In this document: positions 1 to 8,409 of the stretch, piece after piece
Numbering within the stretch: position 1 is the first letter of the stretch
How the letters are laid out: every line of letters begins with the position of its first letter
Source of the DNA: an uncultured Bacteroidota bacterium
GTDB taxonomy: Bacteria; Bacteroidota; Bacteroidia; Chitinophagales; Chitinophagaceae
NCBI GenBank assembly: GCA_903905065.1
Contig: CAIVEW010000025.1
Coordinates: 1-64,000, forward strand
Length of the DNA stretch: 64,000 bases
Reading direction: 5' to 3'
Position numbers and translations under genes: made by a program
Notes under the pieces: model-generated
The model's input: the letters and a program-made list of their open reading frames with translations, nothing else
What the model was told of the DNA's origin: nothing
Databases searched by the model: none

Positions 1-189
1 TATCCCCTCGGCAAGGTGTATATCTACCAATGCCACATCTACATCTAGACCGGGAATTGCAGCAATAGCTTTTTCCCCATTTTCAAATGCCGCCACACAC
101 TGGTATCCGTCCGTCCCGTTCACAAGGACGGACAGCATTTCCCGCGTTTGTTGCTGATCTTCTATTATTACAACCTGTATGGCACTCAT
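1..189 (-). CDS. Response regulator, receiver domain (partial, C-terminal part outside the window)
   Basis: The first 63 codons are present and the frame runs off the left edge. The visible part is a CheY-like receiver domain: a hydrophobic first strand (AIQVVIIED) ends in the acidic pair that binds Mg2+, and the strand VDVALVDIHL carries the probable phospho-accepting Asp. It lies 88 bp downstream of a HisKA_3-type histidine kinase on the same strand, so by the usual pairing it should be a NarL/LuxR-type regulator with a C-terminal HTH. That HTH is not in view, so the output-domain class is inferred from the neighbour. Confidence 0.85.
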   Translation of the reverse strand, partial: MSAIQVVIIEDQQQTREMLSVLVNGTDGYQCVAAFENGEKAIAAIPGLDVDVALVDIHLAEGI

Positions 190-277
190 AGGCAGGGGAT
201 AAACGGTAAAAATAAATAGTATAATTTTCCCCGTAATTACACATTAGTAGTATTTCTCCCTGGAGTTTCTCTGCTTG

Positions 278-2017
278 CTATGCAATTACCGCTGATCGCA
301 GTTTGTTTGTTGGGACTGTTATCTGTAAGATGGTTCCTTGTACCGGCCCATTTTCGACAGAGAATTTCCCGCCAATTGATTCGACGCGCTGTTTCATATT
401 GCGAAGGCCGTTGCCACCACTGTTCGCTAGTCTGGTGCCCATACCTTTCCCATTGTCTTCTATTGTCATATTGAGTCCCTGCTCATTAAGTTTTAATTGA
501 ATGAGGATTTTGTGGGCTGACGAATGTTTTACAACATTATTAATTGCTTCCTTAACGGTAGAGAATATGTTGCGTTGCGTTTGGCGGGAGATATTTATGC
601 CGGGTACATTTTCCGGAAATAAAAGAACGGGTACTATGCCCGTGCCTTCTATGTAATCGGCGCAATACTCACGTAGGCGGGCCACAAGGTTGTCCAGCGT
701 TGTATTTTCAGGGTTTAGTACCCAGATAAGATCACGCATATTGTCCACCAGGTCTTTGGACATGGAAGCTATTTGGCGGATGTCTGCAGCCGTATTGCCG
801 TTGTTCAGCGCTTTTTGTTCTGCAACATTTGCGGTAAGTGAAATTTTGGAAAGCCCGGAGCCCAGATCATCATGAACGTCTTTTGCTATCCGCATACGTT
901 CATTATATTCGGCCTCTGCAATTGCCTGTTCCCGTTTTTGTTTCTGAAGCACTTGCTGCCTGTTGTAAAGCAAGAACGCTATCACCGATGCCAGTACCAT
1001 GATGCCGATTATGGCCAGCATCTGGTACCGGGTTTTTTCCAGCTTTATGATCTGTTTTTCCTTTTTCTCGGTTTCATATTTTGTTTGCATATCTGCCAAC
1101 TGTCTTGACCGTTCAATGCTGATAAAACTGTCTTTCACCGAAGTATAAGTTTTGTAAAGGTCAAATCCCTTTTGGTAGTCCCCGCTTTTGGCATAGTCGT
1201 TTGCAAGGCTTTCGTATGCATTGATGATCAGGTCTTTAGAGTCTATCTCAAGGCCGGTTTTCAGGCCTCGCTCATTTAACTCTATAGCTTTTTTGTAATC
1301 GCCTTTCATTTCATAGACGTTCCCGATGTTTATAAGGTTAGCCGCAATCATGAATTTGTCGCCCGTTTTTTCCGATATACCGAGGGACTGTTGATAAAAC
1401 TCGATCGATTTGTCATAGTCTTTCAGGTATTTATACACGATCCCAATATTGTTATACAGGATAGCTATTCTATCTTCCATTTTCAGTTGCTGGTATAAAG
1501 CCAGCGCCGTGGTATAGCTTTTGATCGCCTCGCCGTATTTTTTTTGCTGCTCAAAAACAACGCCTTTATTATTGGCGCAATCAGCGAGGATAAAAGTATC
1601 ATTTATGGATGCGGCTATTTTTTCCGCTTCATCATATTTTTGAAGGGCTTTCGCAAAGTCCTTCGTTTCGGCATATAAAGCACCAATGTTTTTGGTGCAT
1701 TTGGCTATGCTTTTTCTGTCCTTTTGTTCTTCGGCTATAGATATCGCGTCCTGGTATGCCTTTAGCGCTTCTACCGATTTCCCGATATTGCAGTAGTCAT
1801 TTCCGAGATTATTGTAGATGACCTTCCTGGTATTTTTGTCGTTTTGTTCGATAGCGGTCTTCAGCCGCGATTGCAGTACTGCAATGGACTGTTCAAATTC
1901 CCCTTGCTGATATAAGTCTATACCTTTTTGCAGCAGGCTGTCCTTTTCCACAGGAGCTGCATACAAGGGTATAAAATATAGTATGGATATAGCCGCCAAA
2001 ATGACTCTCATATACAT
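278..2017 (-). CDS. TPR-repeat sensor histidine kinase (HisKA_3/NarX-like)
   Basis: A hydrophobic signal segment (RVILAAISILYFIPLYAA) is followed by a run of tetratricopeptide repeats up to about residue 310 (for example NNLGNDYCNIGKSVEALKAY), then a short coiled coil. One transmembrane helix lies near residue 340. The HisKA_3 motif KDVHDDLGSGLSKIS contains the phospho-accepting His near residue 385. The C-terminal ATPase domain has the N box (EAINNVVKHS) and a glycine-rich box (DNGKGMG). The TPR part should sit in the periplasm and the kinase in the cytoplasm. The reading frame opens at a TTG (2032), but ATG codons at 2017 and 2011 better fit the signal peptide. It is the partner of the response regulator just downstream. 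The stimulus is unknown. Confidence 0.9.
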   Translation of the reverse strand: MYMRVILAAISILYFIPLYAAPVEKDSLLQKGIDLYQQGEFEQSIAVLQSRLKTAIEQNDKNTRKVIYNNLGNDYCNIGKSVEALKAYQDAISIAEEQKDRKSIAKCTKNIGALYAETKDFAKALQKYDEAEKIAASINDTFILADCANNKGVVFEQQKKYGEAIKSYTTALALYQQLKMEDRIAILYNNIGIVYKYLKDYDKSIEFYQQSLGISEKTGDKFMIAANLINIGNVYEMKGDYKKAIELNERGLKTGLEIDSKDLIINAYESLANDYAKSGDYQKGFDLYKTYTSVKDSFISIERSRQLADMQTKYETEKKEKQIIKLEKTRYQMLAIIGIMVLASVIAFLLYNRQQVLQKQKREQAIAEAEYNERMRIAKDVHDDLGSGLSKISLTANVAEQKALNNGNTAADIRQIASMSKDLVDNMRDLIWVLNPENTTLDNLVARLREYCADYIEGTGIVPVLLFPENVPGINISRQTQRNIFSTVKEAINNVVKHSSAHKILIQLKLNEQGLNMTIEDNGKGMGTRLANSGGNGLRNMKQRVESIGGKFSVENGPVQGTILQITVPTNKLRSAVIA

Positions 2018-2200
2018 TCCGTATTCTTTCAACTATAAATATATTCTATTCTATCGGGAAAACCAATCAGGCCGGTGAATCAGTCTTGCATATAAACGAT
2101 GGGTATTTTTCCGGCGGTTTTTCCCTGGGGAATATGCGGCTGGTTTTCAGGAGGTTTTGCCGAACGTAAACAAAACCAATGCCGGAGCACGAAGACTATC

Positions 2201-2665
2201 CTACTCATTCTTATCGTAGGTCAGGCTAAATATCTCGTCTTCGCTCATCAGTAGCCATACTTTGTCAATCTCCTCCCTGGTAAACCGGGTATGGAAGCAA
2301 TACAATTGGTAAGCCGTCGAGTCTGCCGCAACAGCATAATTACAGCCATAGGGCGCAGTTTTCGAAAAAGGGACATAGTTACTGATCAGCTTACCTGATT
2401 TAAGCAAAATATCCAGCTTGAAATCCCTCCATTTCAAAGTATCTTTAGAAGACTTATTGAAAATTGCAGTTCTCACCGACGTATATGGGGGGAAGTCCTT
2501 GCCTTCAGTATAATGGATGGTAGCGGGGTAAAGGCCGAAAACGAAGTCAACAGTCTTGTCCCCATTGTTCACGACCTGGTAATAATAAGGGTATTTTACT
2601 TCCTGGCTAAAGACCGGAAACGATGTCAGAAATAAAATGGAAAACAATAGTTGCTTTTTAAACAT
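2201..2665 (-). CDS. Hypothetical secreted protein
   Basis: This 154-residue protein begins with a clear Sec signal peptide (MFKKQLLFSILFLTSFPVFS, then Q). The mature part is rich in Tyr, Asp and Lys and has no recognised motif. It contains two Cys residues (YGCNYA and LYCFHT), which could form a disulphide in the periplasm. It lies on the same strand as asnS, 54 bp downstream of it, and 184 bp upstream of the TPR kinase. I do not recognise the family. Confidence 0.7.
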   Translation of the reverse strand: MFKKQLLFSILFLTSFPVFSQEVKYPYYYQVVNNGDKTVDFVFGLYPATIHYTEGKDFPPYTSVRTAIFNKSSKDTLKWRDFKLDILLKSGKLISNYVPFSKTAPYGCNYAVAADSTAYQLYCFHTRFTREEIDKVWLLMSEDEIFSLTYDKNE

Positions 2666-2719
2666 AACGTGTGGCGGATTACCATCTTAAAGGTAGTACA
2701 ATTAATAGGGAGTAATCAC

Positions 2720-4150
2720 CTAGAATTCCGCATTTTTCGGCGTCCTCGGGAAAGGTATTACATCACGAATGTTAGTCATTCCGGTAACGAACAATACCAT
2801 ACGTTCGAACCCAAGCCCGAAGCCTGCATGTGGCACCGTGCCAAAACGGCGGGTATCCAGGTACCAGAACATTTCATCGGCAGGTATGTGCATCTCCTGC
2901 ATCCGCTGTGTTAGCTTGTCCAGCCGCTCTTCTCTTTGCGAGCCGCCTACTATTTCTCCTATCCCCGGTGCCAGTATATCCATTGCTGCTACAGTCTTAC
3001 CATCATCATTCTGGCGCATGTAGAAGGCTTTTATCTCTTTTGGATACCCCGTGACGATCACTGGTTTTTTAAAATGTTTTTCCACCAGGTAGCGTTCATG
3101 TTCGCTCTGCATGTCTATGCCCCAGCTCACATCGTAACTGAATTTCTTCTTTTTATACGCGGGTGACTCGATCAGTATATTTATCGCCTCGGTGTAAGTG
3201 ATGCGCTCAAATTTATTGTTGAGCACAAATTCCAGCTTTTCTATCAGCGGCATATCGCTACGCTCGTTTGTCGGTTTTTGCTTTTCTTCATCTGCCAAGC
3301 GCTGTGCCAGGAACTCGAGGTCTTCGCGGTTGTTTTTCAAAGCATGATCTATCACAAACTTCAGCAGGTCCTCGGCGAGGTCCATATTGTCGTATATATC
3401 ATTGAATGCTACTTCCGGTTCTATCATCCAGAACTCCGCAAGGTGGCGGGCGGTATTAGAATTCTCCGCACGGAATGTTGGGCCAAAGGTGTATACCTCG
3501 CTCAAGGCCATAGCTCCGAGCTCAGCTTCCAACTGCCCGCTAACGGTGAGATTGGTAGCACGCCCAAAAAAATCTTCTTTAAAATTGATACTCCCATCTT
3601 CGTTGTGCGGTGCATTATCAAACGGCAAGGTAGTCACCTTGAACATTTCACCGGCACCCTCTGCATCAGATGCGGTTAATATTGGCGTATGCAGGTACAC
3701 AAAGCCGCGGTCATTAAAAAATTTATGAATGGCATACGCCAGCGTATGGCGCACACGGAACACCGCTCCGAATGTATTGGTACGAAAACGCAGATGCGCG
3801 ATCTCGCGAAGGTATTCCAGGCTGGGGCGGTTCTTTAGCTGTAAAGGGAATTGTTCGGTGTCGCAATCGCCGAGCACTGTGATATTATCCGCTTTTATTT
3901 CTACCCGCTGGCCTTTGCCCAGCGACGGTATTACGGTGCCATCAACACTTACAGACGCGCCCGTGGTGATACGTTTTACTATCGCATCATCCGTGCCCAG
4001 TTCTATTACTACCTGTATATTACCAAGACATGAGCCGTCATTGAGCGCAATAAACTGGTTGTTACGGAATGAGCGTACCCATCCTTTTACATTTACTCTA
4101 TAATCGCTTGCTTCGTTTGCTAAAATGTCCTTGATCTTTGTACGTTTCAT
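2720..4150 (-). CDS. asnS: Asparaginyl-tRNA synthetase
   Basis: The enzyme charges tRNA-Asn with asparagine in the cytoplasm. It is a class IIb synthetase: an N-terminal OB-fold anticodon-binding domain ([21 protein letters not shown] region) precedes the catalytic core. Motif 2 is seen as [15 protein letters not shown] and motif 3 as [12 protein letters not shown] near the C-terminus. The length of 476 residues is normal for bacterial AsnRS. The frame is open upstream to 4195, but the ATG at 4150 gives the family N-terminus ([10 protein letters not shown]), and the extra 15 codons cross a small palindrome, so 4150 is chosen. Confidence 0.97.
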   Translation of the reverse strand: MKRTKIKDILANEASDYRVNVKGWVRSFRNNQFIALNDGSCLGNIQVVIELGTDDAIVKRITTGASVSVDGTVIPSLGKGQRVEIKADNITVLGDCDTEQFPLQLKNRPSLEYLREIAHLRFRTNTFGAVFRVRHTLAYAIHKFFNDRGFVYLHTPILTASDAEGAGEMFKVTTLPFDNAPHNEDGSINFKEDFFGRATNLTVSGQLEAELGAMALSEVYTFGPTFRAENSNTARHLAEFWMIEPEVAFNDIYDNMDLAEDLLKFVIDHALKNNREDLEFLAQRLADEEKQKPTNERSDMPLIEKLEFVLNNKFERITYTEAINILIESPAYKKKKFSYDVSWGIDMQSEHERYLVEKHFKKPVIVTGYPKEIKAFYMRQNDDGKTVAAMDILAPGIGEIVGGSQREERLDKLTQRMQEMHIPADEMFWYLDTRRFGTVPHAGFGLGFERMVLFVTGMTNIRDVIPFPRTPKNAEF

Positions 4151-4183
4151 TTTGCTTGATTTGCAGGTATGGCAACCCTCACC

Positions 4184-4196
4184 GGTGTGCCACACC
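4184..4196. repeat. Small palindrome GGTGTG-C-CACACC
   Basis: A perfect 6-bp-arm palindrome with a 1-nt centre lies about 35 bp upstream of the asnS start. Thirteen of its bases (GTGTGCCACACCT) recur at 20456-20468 between moaD and moaE. It may be a small dispersed intergenic repeat or a chance match; two copies do not settle this. Confidence 0.4.
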
Positions 4197-4212
4197 TAAT
4201 TCACATCTACTT

Positions 4213-4593
4213 TTATTTATTAAAAAACAGGTATTTCACTGCCAATATCATCAAAAAAACTCCAAATATCCTTTTTAATGTGCTTTCCGGCAAATTCAAA
4301 GCCACCTTACTGCCGAAGTAACTGCCCACAATAAAGGCTACGCAAAGTATTCCGGCTATTTTAAAGTCCACATAGCCGGCCTTGTAATAGTTGATGACTG
4401 CAAATATGCCGATAGGCGGCAGCAGCATAACCAGTGATGTACCCTGTGCTACTTTCTGGCTCATTGCAAACAGGATCACAAGTGCCGGTACCACCAATAC
4501 GCCGCCGCCAATACCTACCACACTGCTCAGCATACCTGCGGCCAACCCGATCGCCAGGAGGCCAATAATTGTTGTAGCGCTCATATTCATCAT
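4213..4593 (-). CDS. Short TauE/SafE-family permease (half-length)
   Basis: This 126-residue membrane protein starts with the TauE/SafE repeat signature (GMLSSVVGIGGGVLVVPAL) and has about four hydrophobic helices. The family exports sulfite, sulfoacetate and related organosulfur anions, and full-length members are about 250 residues made of two such halves, so this is a single half that would have to dimerise. The frame extends to a TTG at 4608, but that codon lies inside a -7 box (TACTTTTG, complement of 4606-4613), so the ATG at 4593 or 4590 is the likelier start. A full-length relative is found at 19458-20216. Confidence 0.82.
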   Translation of the reverse strand: MMNMSATTIIGLLAIGLAAGMLSSVVGIGGGVLVVPALVILFAMSQKVAQGTSLVMLLPPIGIFAVINYYKAGYVDFKIAGILCVAFIVGSYFGSKVALNLPESTLKRIFGVFLMILAVKYLFFNK

Positions 4594-4605
4594 CGTTACT
4601 TTAGT

Positions 4606-4613
4606 CAAAAGTA
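4606..4613 (-). promoter_or_regulatory. -7 box TACTTTTG for the short TauE gene
   Basis: On the minus strand this reads TACTTTTG, an exact match to the Bacteroidota -7 consensus TAnnTTTG. It sits 12 bp upstream of the ATG at 4593. No convincing -33 TTG is seen at the right distance, so support is moderate. Confidence 0.45.
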
Positions 4614-4955
4614 ATGAGTATACGGTAAATTATCGGCTCCTTTAAACTATCCTTATTTACGTCCGTCTATAAGCATCCGGCGAGGCAGCGTGACCTTGTT
4701 ATCATCCGAAAATTATTTTTTTGAAAATTCCCAAGGAAACTGCCGCGGGATACGTCTATAGTAATAAGGTGCCCGGAAGTTGCGGTTCAATGCAGTAGGA
4801 AAATCAGCGATCGGTTACGAAACAATTTTTTCAATAGCGCAACGTTCTTTGAATAGACCCTTTTTGCATCAGAGAGTGAGGAAATGAAAGTTTAATGTGA
4901 AATGTTTACCCTTGTTACCCTAAAAACCTATATTTGGAAATATTTTACCGCCAAA
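4614..4955. other. Long intergenic region between divergent TauE and exbB genes
   Basis: About 440 bp separate the TauE gene and exbB. Apart from the two promoter boxes at its ends I see no reading frame with coding character, no tRNA and no riboswitch consensus that I recognise. It could carry regulatory sites for the TonB-system operon. Confidence 0.5.
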
Positions 4956-4956
4956 A

Positions 4957-4986
4957 TTGTTTTTTTGGCGGGTACTTATATCTTTG
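4957..4986 (+). promoter_or_regulatory. Bacteroidota-type promoter of the exbB-tonB operon
   Basis: TTG at 4957-4959 and TATCTTTG at 4979-4986 are separated by 19 bp. This matches the primary sigma consensus of Bacteroidota (TTTG, 19-21 bp, TAnnTTTG). The start codon of exbB is about 60 bp further on, leaving a leader of roughly 55 nt. Confidence 0.75.
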
Positions 4987-5047
4987 CAAACGCACAAATT
5001 TTTTCTTTAACTAATATTCAGAAAACACAAAAACTAAAATCAGTATT

Positions 5048-5902
5048 ATGGCAGACGTAAAAACGGCAGCAGCGAGACCATCAGCTCCACAGGGAAACAC
5101 AGCCGGCAAACCAAAGAATTCAAACAATTTTTTGGTCAATCTTATTGTAGTGGTAGCCTGTATCCTGGTGGGATACCTTACCTGGAAATTTGTGATGGGC
5201 AACGGGAATAACTTCCAGGACATTGAGAAAAAACATGCTAAAGAAGGAAATTTCCTCGGGCTGATGTACCAGGGTGGTTTTGTGGTTCCGATATTGCTTG
5301 CCACACTGCTTACGCTGATCTCCTTTGTTGTAGAGCGCGCGCTGACGATCTTTAAGGCAAAAGGCAAGATGGACTCGGGTGAGTTTGTGCGTAAAGTACA
5401 ATACCACCTGGCGAATAAGAACGTGGACGCGGCTATTGCAGAGTGCGACAAGCAGGCAGGGTCTGTAGGCAACGTAATGCGCGCTGGTCTGGTTAAGTAT
5501 CGCGAAATGACCACCAGCAATGAATTTGATACGGATCAGAAAGTGCTGAGCATCCAAAAAGAGATAGAGGAGGCTACTGCTCTCGAATTGCCAATGCTGG
5601 AAAAGAACCTTGTGTTCCTTTCTACCATCGCATCATGCGCTACGCTTCTCGGTCTTTTCGGTACGGTGCTTGGTATGATTCGTTCTTTCTCGGCCCTTGG
5701 CTCCAGCGGCGGCGGCGGCGATGCTACTGCGCTTGCACAGGGTATCTCTGAGGCTCTTATCAATACGGCATTGGGTATCAGCACGTCGTTTCTTGCTATT
5801 GTGTCTTATAACTTCTTCACCACAATTATTGATGGTGTTACCTACGGCATCGACGAAAGCGGATTTACATTGACCCAGAGCTTCGCTGCTAATTACAGAT
5901 AA
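5048..5902 (+). CDS. exbB: MotA/TolQ/ExbB proton channel protein
   Basis: ExbB is the pentameric inner-membrane part of the motor that uses the proton motive force to energise TonB. The protein has a polar Ala/Lys-rich cytoplasmic N-terminus, a first helix at about residues 29-48, a second near 80-95 (FVVPILLATLLTLISFVVE) and the conserved C-terminal helices (TIASCATLLGLFGTVLGMI and LINTALGISTSFLAIV). The GLFGTVLGMI and GI.EALI.TA.G motifs are the ExbB/TolQ hallmarks. It is first in the operon exbB-exbD-exbD-tonB and is followed by a terminator-like hairpin. The extra N-terminal helix is common in Bacteroidota ExbB. Confidence 0.95.
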   Translation: MADVKTAAARPSAPQGNTAGKPKNSNNFLVNLIVVVACILVGYLTWKFVMGNGNNFQDIEKKHAKEGNFLGLMYQGGFVVPILLATLLTLISFVVERALTIFKAKGKMDSGEFVRKVQYHLANKNVDAAIAECDKQAGSVGNVMRAGLVKYREMTTSNEFDTDQKVLSIQKEIEEATALELPMLEKNLVFLSTIASCATLLGLFGTVLGMIRSFSALGSSGGGGDATALAQGISEALINTALGISTSFLAIVSYNFFTTIIDGVTYGIDESGFTLTQSFAANYR

Positions 5903-5912
5903 TCAACTGCTG

Positions 5913-5939
5913 GCCCGGGTATCCCGGGCTGGCTTTTTT
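5913..5939 (+). terminator. Hairpin plus U-tract between exbB and exbD1
   Basis: GCCCGGG (5913-5919) pairs perfectly with CCCGGGC (5923-5929) around a 3-nt loop and is followed by TGGC and six T residues. It looks like an intrinsic terminator placed inside the operon, 11 bp after the exbB stop, so it may partly terminate and make exbB mRNA more abundant than the exbD-tonB part. Confidence 0.7.
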
Positions 5940-6050
5940 GCCATAAATAGAATTTGTGGAATTTACCTGAATTTGTGTCTATGTAAAACCAGCTCCATTT
6001 ATCACTAATGTAGCTTTTTGATTTTGAATTTTAACTTTTGAATTAGTAAA

Positions 6051-6713
6051 ATGCCTCACGCAAGTCTACCACGGAAAAGTACGCACATTGACATGACTGC
6101 GATGTGCGATGTGGCGTTCCTGCTGCTTACGTTCTTCATGCTGGCAACCAAGTTCAAGCCACCAGAGCCCGTAGTAGTGTCTACACCCAAATCTATATCT
6201 GATATACCACTGCCTGATAAAGACATCATGCTGCTGACGGTTGATACAAGGGGGCGGATATTCTTTGCCATTGATAATAGGAATATGCGCAACGACCTGA
6301 TAGAAAGCATCAATTCTAAGAAGGCGCTAAACCTGACAAAGGAAGAAAAGGCAGCTTTTACGGTTGATGCATCAGAGGGTATTCCTTTTTCCATGCTGAA
6401 AGGTTACCTCGGATCAACACCCGAGCAGCAGAAAGCTGCGGAGGTAAATGCGCCCGGCATCCCGGCTGATACTGCCGTACTGGCGCCAAATAATGACCTG
6501 GCTGTATGGATTCTGGCTGCAAGGGAAACAAACCCCGGCCTGCGTATATGTATCAAGGCCGATGGAAAAGCGTCTTACCCAAGTGTTCAGAAGATCATTA
6601 AAACGCTGGAAGGTTATAAGATTTTCAAGTTCAATCTTATTACCGACCTGGAGCCAGTGCCTCCGGGAACGGCCCGGTATGCCGATATTCATTCGGCAGA
6701 AGTGAAGAAGTAA
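6051..6713 (+). CDS. exbD: Biopolymer transport protein ExbD (first copy)
   Basis: ExbD supplies the proton-carrying Asp of the ExbB-ExbD motor. After a short basic N-terminus there is one transmembrane helix (about residues 18-35). Its family motif is IDMTAMCDVAFLLLTFFM, in which Asp20 aligns with the functional Asp25 of E. coli ExbD. The periplasmic part is long (about 185 residues, versus roughly 100 in E. coli ExbD) and carries an insertion around residues 85-150 before the usual end fold (LRICIKADGKASYPSVQKII). It is followed by a second, different exbD. Confidence 0.93.
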   Translation: MPHASLPRKSTHIDMTAMCDVAFLLLTFFMLATKFKPPEPVVVSTPKSISDIPLPDKDIMLLTVDTRGRIFFAIDNRNMRNDLIESINSKKALNLTKEEKAAFTVDASEGIPFSMLKGYLGSTPEQQKAAEVNAPGIPADTAVLAPNNDLAVWILAARETNPGLRICIKADGKASYPSVQKIIKTLEGYKIFKFNLITDLEPVPPGTARYADIHSAEVKK

Positions 6714-6794
6714 ATGGTTGATAAATAGGTTAATAAGATAAAAGTCGTTGATCAACTGCCGACTGAAAATTGTAAACTGTAAAACTGATTTGTT

Positions 6795-7376
6795 ATGGCA
6801 GAAATGGATACCTCGAGTAGCGGGGGGAAGAAAGGCCCCGGCGTCAAAAAAGGTAAAAAATTAAGTACACGTATCGATCTTACCCCAATGGTGGATCTGG
6901 GCTTTCTGTTGATTACATTTTTTATGTACACAACTACGCTGGCCAGGCCCAAGACCATGGAAATAAACATGCCGTACAAGGACCCTAAGCTCAAACAGGA
7001 AGACCAGAACAAGCTGAAGGCAAGTGTGGCGCTCACCGTTTTGCTCAGCAAGAACGGCCACATTTATTACTACGAGGGGATCGGAGACGACCCGAACAAG
7101 CCACCAGAGCTGAAAGGCACCAATAGAAAGGCCTTCAGGCAGGTGATTATCGATAAAATGAAGTCAGTGGCCGATATGAAAGCCAGCGGCGCATTGGGTG
7201 TGAAGGATGAAACCACCGTTCTTATTAAACCAGATACCACCAGCACTTACGGTGATCTAGTTGGTATGCTTGATGAAATGACTATAGATGATGTTAAAGT
7301 TTATGCGATTATTGATATCACCGATATCGAGCAGGGATTTATCAAGGAGACCGAGGTTGCGAATGGTATAAAATAG
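6795..7376 (+). CDS. exbD: Biopolymer transport protein ExbD (second copy)
   Basis: This second ExbD has a Lys/Gly-rich cytoplasmic tail of about 24 residues and then the helix motif RIDLTPMVDLGFLLITFFM, where Asp34 aligns with the proton-carrying Asp. The periplasmic domain (about 145 residues) ends in the usual small alpha/beta fold (TTVLIKPDTTSTYGDLVGML). Its sequence differs strongly from the first copy, so the pair probably forms a heteromeric ExbD dimer inside an ExbB pentamer. The paired ExbD layout upstream of tonB is common in Bacteroidota. Confidence 0.93.
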   Translation: MAEMDTSSSGGKKGPGVKKGKKLSTRIDLTPMVDLGFLLITFFMYTTTLARPKTMEINMPYKDPKLKQEDQNKLKASVALTVLLSKNGHIYYYEGIGDDPNKPPELKGTNRKAFRQVIIDKMKSVADMKASGALGVKDETTVLIKPDTTSTYGDLVGMLDEMTIDDVKVYAIIDITDIEQGFIKETEVANGIK

Positions 7377-7499
7377 TGAAGACTTCATGTCATTGGCAGG
7401 AAGTTTATGCAATTTATTAGTTATTGAGTCTATAATTAAAGAAGCCGGGAGTAAAAAGCAGGCAATTCGATTTTAAGCATTCGGCTAAAAAAACATAAA

Positions 7500-8288
7500 A
7501 TGGAAGTAAATAAAATACTAACCAGCGACTATCTCGATATCATATTCGAGGGCCGTAATAAAGTTTATGGCGGGTATGAGTTGCGCAAGAATTATCCAAA
7601 GCGAGTCTATCGTTCTCTGACGGTGCTTGGTGCGATAGCGCTTGTTTTAGCCGTATATGCCATTATCATGAATCTTCATTTAGAAGTCAAGAAGCCACCA
7701 CCGCCACCAAAGCAGGTGGTGCTGGCCGAACCGCCTCCGATAGATCCGAAGAAGCCACCACCACCGCCGCCGCCACCACCACCCCCACCTGTAAAACCGA
7801 TGGTAAAGTTTACACCGCCGGTAATTAAGAAGGATGAGGAAGTGAAGGAGGAAGAAGTGCCGCCGCCGCAGAAAGAAATTACTGCATCCGGGCCAAAGGA
7901 CGAAAAAGGTGATCCAAATGGTATTGATCCTGGTATTGTAGCGCCGCCAAGTACTGGTGTAGTTGCAGCGCCTGCTGCACCTACCATATTCAGCTATGTG
8001 GAGCAGCAACCGGAGCCTAGCTTCGACATGCCGAAATATCTTCAGGACCATCTCCATTATCCCGATGCAGCCCGCGAAAGCAATACAGAAGGCCGCGTTA
8101 TTGTAAAGTTTGTGGTAAATGAAGACGGCGGCGTTAGTGACGTAACCATTGTGCGCGGCATAGGCGGCGGCTGTGATGAAGAAGCAAAGCGTGTAGTTGC
8201 AGCTATGCCTAAATGGAAGGCCGGAAAGCAAAACGGCAAGGCAGTAAAGGTTTACTTTACCCTGCCTATACAGTTTAAACTTGAGTAG
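7500..8288 (+). CDS. tonB: TonB energy-transducing protein
   Basis: TonB spans the periplasm and transmits the motor's energy to TonB-dependent outer-membrane receptors such as SusC-type transporters. The N-terminus has the Bacteroidota TonB signature (SDYLDIIFEGRNKVYGGYEL), then a helix at about residues 40-58. A proline-rich rod follows (residues 66-125, including twelve consecutive Pro). The C-terminal TonB domain (about 175-262) contains YPDAARESNTEGRVIVKFVV and the closing VKVYFTLPIQFKLE. It is the last gene of the operon. The gene starts 123 bp after exbD2 at an ATG that fits the family. Confidence 0.95.
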   Translation: MEVNKILTSDYLDIIFEGRNKVYGGYELRKNYPKRVYRSLTVLGAIALVLAVYAIIMNLHLEVKKPPPPPKQVVLAEPPPIDPKKPPPPPPPPPPPPVKPMVKFTPPVIKKDEEVKEEEVPPPQKEITASGPKDEKGDPNGIDPGIVAPPSTGVVAAPAAPTIFSYVEQQPEPSFDMPKYLQDHLHYPDAARESNTEGRVIVKFVVNEDGGVSDVTIVRGIGGGCDEEAKRVVAAMPKWKAGKQNGKAVKVYFTLPIQFKLE

Positions 8289-8315
8289 TTAGTTATTTGT
8301 TTATTCCGATATTTT

Positions 8316-8344
8316 GTAGAGACGTTGCATTGCAACGTCTCTAC
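8316..8344. repeat. Near-perfect 29-bp palindrome (GTAGAGACGTTGCA type)
   Basis: GTAGAGACGTTGCA (8316-8329) and TGCAACGTCTCTAC (8331-8344) are exact reverse complements around one T. It lies in the gap between the convergent tonB and GNAT genes. It could act as a bidirectional terminator hairpin, and its sequence resembles the GTAGAGACGTTGCATGCAACGTCTCTAC palindromes I recall as dispersed in many bacterial genomes. Confidence 0.75.
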
Positions 8345-8409
8345 GTGTTTTAGGCTGTTTTTGCTGAAACACAGGCTCTTTAAAAGGGCTGCACGTAACT
8401 CAATCTAGT

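Noticed and set aside
4614-4955. A possible riboswitch or small RNA in the long gap before exbB
   Set aside because: I looked for cobalamin, TPP, FMN and SAM box consensus text and for a terminator hairpin and saw none that could be defended.
7676-8231. Open frames on the minus strand opposite tonB, rich in Gly and Trp/Arg
   Set aside because: They are antisense shadows of the proline-rich codons of tonB; no start signal or family motif supports them.
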